Origin: Desulforudis sp.
Lineage (GTDB): Bacteria; Bacillota; Desulfotomaculia; Desulfotomaculales; Desulforudaceae
DNA: 33,297 nt
Assembly (NCBI GenBank): GCA_019084485.1
Contig: JAHRFU010000091.1
Location: 1 to 33,297, forward strand
Direction of reading: 5' to 3'
The notes beneath the pieces are model-generated. The model was not told the DNA's origin. It did not search any database and saw nothing but the letters and a program-made list of their open reading frames with translations. The stretch's first letter is position 1, and every line of letters begins with the position of its first letter. Position numbers and translations under genes: made by a program. Of this stretch, positions 32,234 through 33,297 are shown one piece after another.

Positions 32234-33297
32234 CTACTTTTTCTGCTTAAATACCAAGTTAAACTGCTCCTGTGTCATCAGTACCTGCCTCGGTTTAGAC
32301 CCTTCGTATCCACCCACTATCCCGCGCCTTTCCATTATATCAATCAGCCGTGCGGCACGGGCATACCCAATTTTCAGCCTGCGCTGGAGCAATGAAATCG
32401 AGGCGTGACCCGTCCGAACCAGAATCTCTACAGCTTCCGGCAGCAGTTCATCGTCGTGCACCTTGCTTTGCTCCACCGGTTCCTCGGTAAAGATCTCTAC
32501 CTCGTATTCCGGGGAGGCCTCCTTGGTCAGATAGGCGACAACGGCCTCAACATCGCGGTCTGAAAGATATGCCCCCTGAACCCGAATCGGCTTGGAAGCA
32601 CCGATTGGTAGGAACAGCATGTCCCCCCTGCCGAGCAGCTTCTCCGCCCCCCCGCAGTCGAGAATGGTGCGTGAATCTGTCTGAGACGAGACTGCAAACG
32701 CAATTCGGGACGGAATATTCGCCTTTATCAAGCCGGTAATAACGTCTACCGAAGGCCGCTGCGTAGCCACGACCAAATGAATCCCTGCCGCCCGGGCCAT
32801 CTGAGCCAACCGGCAGATGGCGTCTTCCACGTCTGCCGGGGCTACCATCATCAGATCCGCCAACTCATCAATTACGACCAGAATCAGGGGCAGGTGACCG
32901 TGTTCCACATCCGCTTCACGGGACTTAAAGATGCTGTTGTACCGACTAATGTCACGAACCCCGGTGGCCGCAAACAGCTCATACCTGCGCTCCATCTCCC
33001 GAACCAGCCATTTCAGCGAGATCGCCGCCTTCTTCGGGTTCGTAACCACCGGCGAAAGTAGGTGTGGGATTCCATTGTAGGTAGTAAGCTCTACCATCTT
33101 CGGGTCAATCAGCAGCAGCTTAGCATCATCGGGCCCACTCTTATATAGGATACTCGATATCAGAGTGTTCAAGCAGACGCTCTTCCCGGAACCGGTAGAT
33201 CCGGCAATCAAAAGGTGCGGCATCATCGCCAGATCCGCCACGATGGGGTTGCCGGCGATATCCTTCCCAAACGCTACGGTCAGGCGTGACGGCGACT
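32234..33297 (-). CDS. ftsK: DNA translocase FtsK/SpoIIIE, C-terminal part (5' end outside the window)
   Basis: The gene enters from beyond 33297; codons in frame upstream of 33241 read [20 protein letters not shown], so the GTG at 33241 is not the start. The motor domain shows [19 protein letters not shown] (Walker A), [14 protein letters not shown] (Walker B) and [24 protein letters not shown]. The C-terminal gamma winged helix ([20 protein letters not shown] and [15 protein letters not shown]) reads KOPS/SRS-type polarity sequences. The protein pumps DNA through the division or sporulation septum. FtsK and SpoIIIE cannot be separated without the N-terminus. It ends just before the rodZ promoter. 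Confidence 0.95.
   Translation of the reverse strand, partial: SPSRLTVAFGKDIAGNPIVADLAMMPHLLIAGSTGSGKSVCLNTLISSILYKSGPDDAKLLLIDPKMVELTTYNGIPHLLSPVVTNPKKAAISLKWLVREMERRYELFAATGVRDISRYNSIFKSREADVEHGHLPLILVVIDELADLMMVAPADVEDAICRLAQMARAAGIHLVVATQRPSVDVITGLIKANIPSRIAFAVSSQTDSRTILDCGGAEKLLGRGDMLFLPIGASKPIRVQGAYLSDRDVEAVVAYLTKEASPEYEVEIFTEEPVEQSKVHDDELLPEAVEILVRTGHASISLLQRRLKIGYARAARLIDIMERRGIVGGYEGSKPRQVLMTQEQFNLVFKQKK

Overview
The window looks like the chromosome of an endospore-forming, strictly or largely anaerobic Bacillota bacterium of the Desulfotomaculum/Pelotomaculum (Peptococcaceae) type. The signs are a Firmicutes-style F1Fo ATP synthase operon, a T-box leader, an alpha/beta-type spore protein, a CotF-like coat protein, an ftsK-rodZ-rimO-cinA-recA neighbourhood, frequent GTG/TTG starts and strong AGGAGG-type ribosome binding sites. 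The genus is inference; no rRNA or tRNA gene is visible. No CRISPR array, insertion sequence or prophage was seen.

Layout. 1-3917 (minus): ATP synthase genes atpB-E-F-H-A-G, with atpG cut by the window edge. 4099-4713 (plus): a nitroreductase-family protein. 4839-6787 (minus): khtT-khtU K+/H+ antiporter followed by a frameshifted, truncated mug-type DNA glycosylase. 6983-7702 (plus): CotF-like coat protein. 7945-10805 (plus): two flavoproteins in tandem. 10911-11864 (minus): exported LysM-NlpC/P60 hydrolase. 12058-12360 (plus): a thioredoxin-fold protein whose active site contains an in-frame TGA, a candidate selenoprotein. 12318-13611 (minus): EVE-domain protein and PHP-family phosphatase. 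13787-15493 (plus): CoA-disulfide-reductase/rhodanese fusion. 15770-19034 (plus): exported copper-amine-oxidase-N/PKD protein and a THUMP 23S rRNA methyltransferase. 19130-24159 (minus): a complete branched-chain amino-acid type ABC transporter (livJ-H-M-G-F) behind a T-box leader. 24271-25838 (minus): a small SASP-like gene, an internally deleted hslO (Hsp33) remnant and recA. 26386-33297 (minus): cinA, a short FtsH-like protease with a membrane-anchored partner, rimO, rodZ and the 3' part of ftsK/spoIIIE.

How the genes relate. Much of the window is core physiology: energy conservation, DNA repair, translation modification, cell division and shape. Several genes are translationally coupled (atpF/atpH, livG/livF, 185-aa protein/FtsH-like, rodZ/rimO). 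Redox proteins are prominent: two flavoproteins, the CoADR-rhodanese fusion and the candidate selenoprotein. Two genes, mug and hslO, are decaying.

The strongest unusual signals are the candidate selenoprotein at 12058-12360, the hslO internal deletion after recA, the apparent ATT start of atpA, the T-box that ties the liv transporter to tRNA charging, and the FtsH-like protease that lacks the usual extracytoplasmic domain but is coupled to a separate membrane-anchored protein. All protein assignments come from reading motifs and overall similarity by eye; no database search was run.
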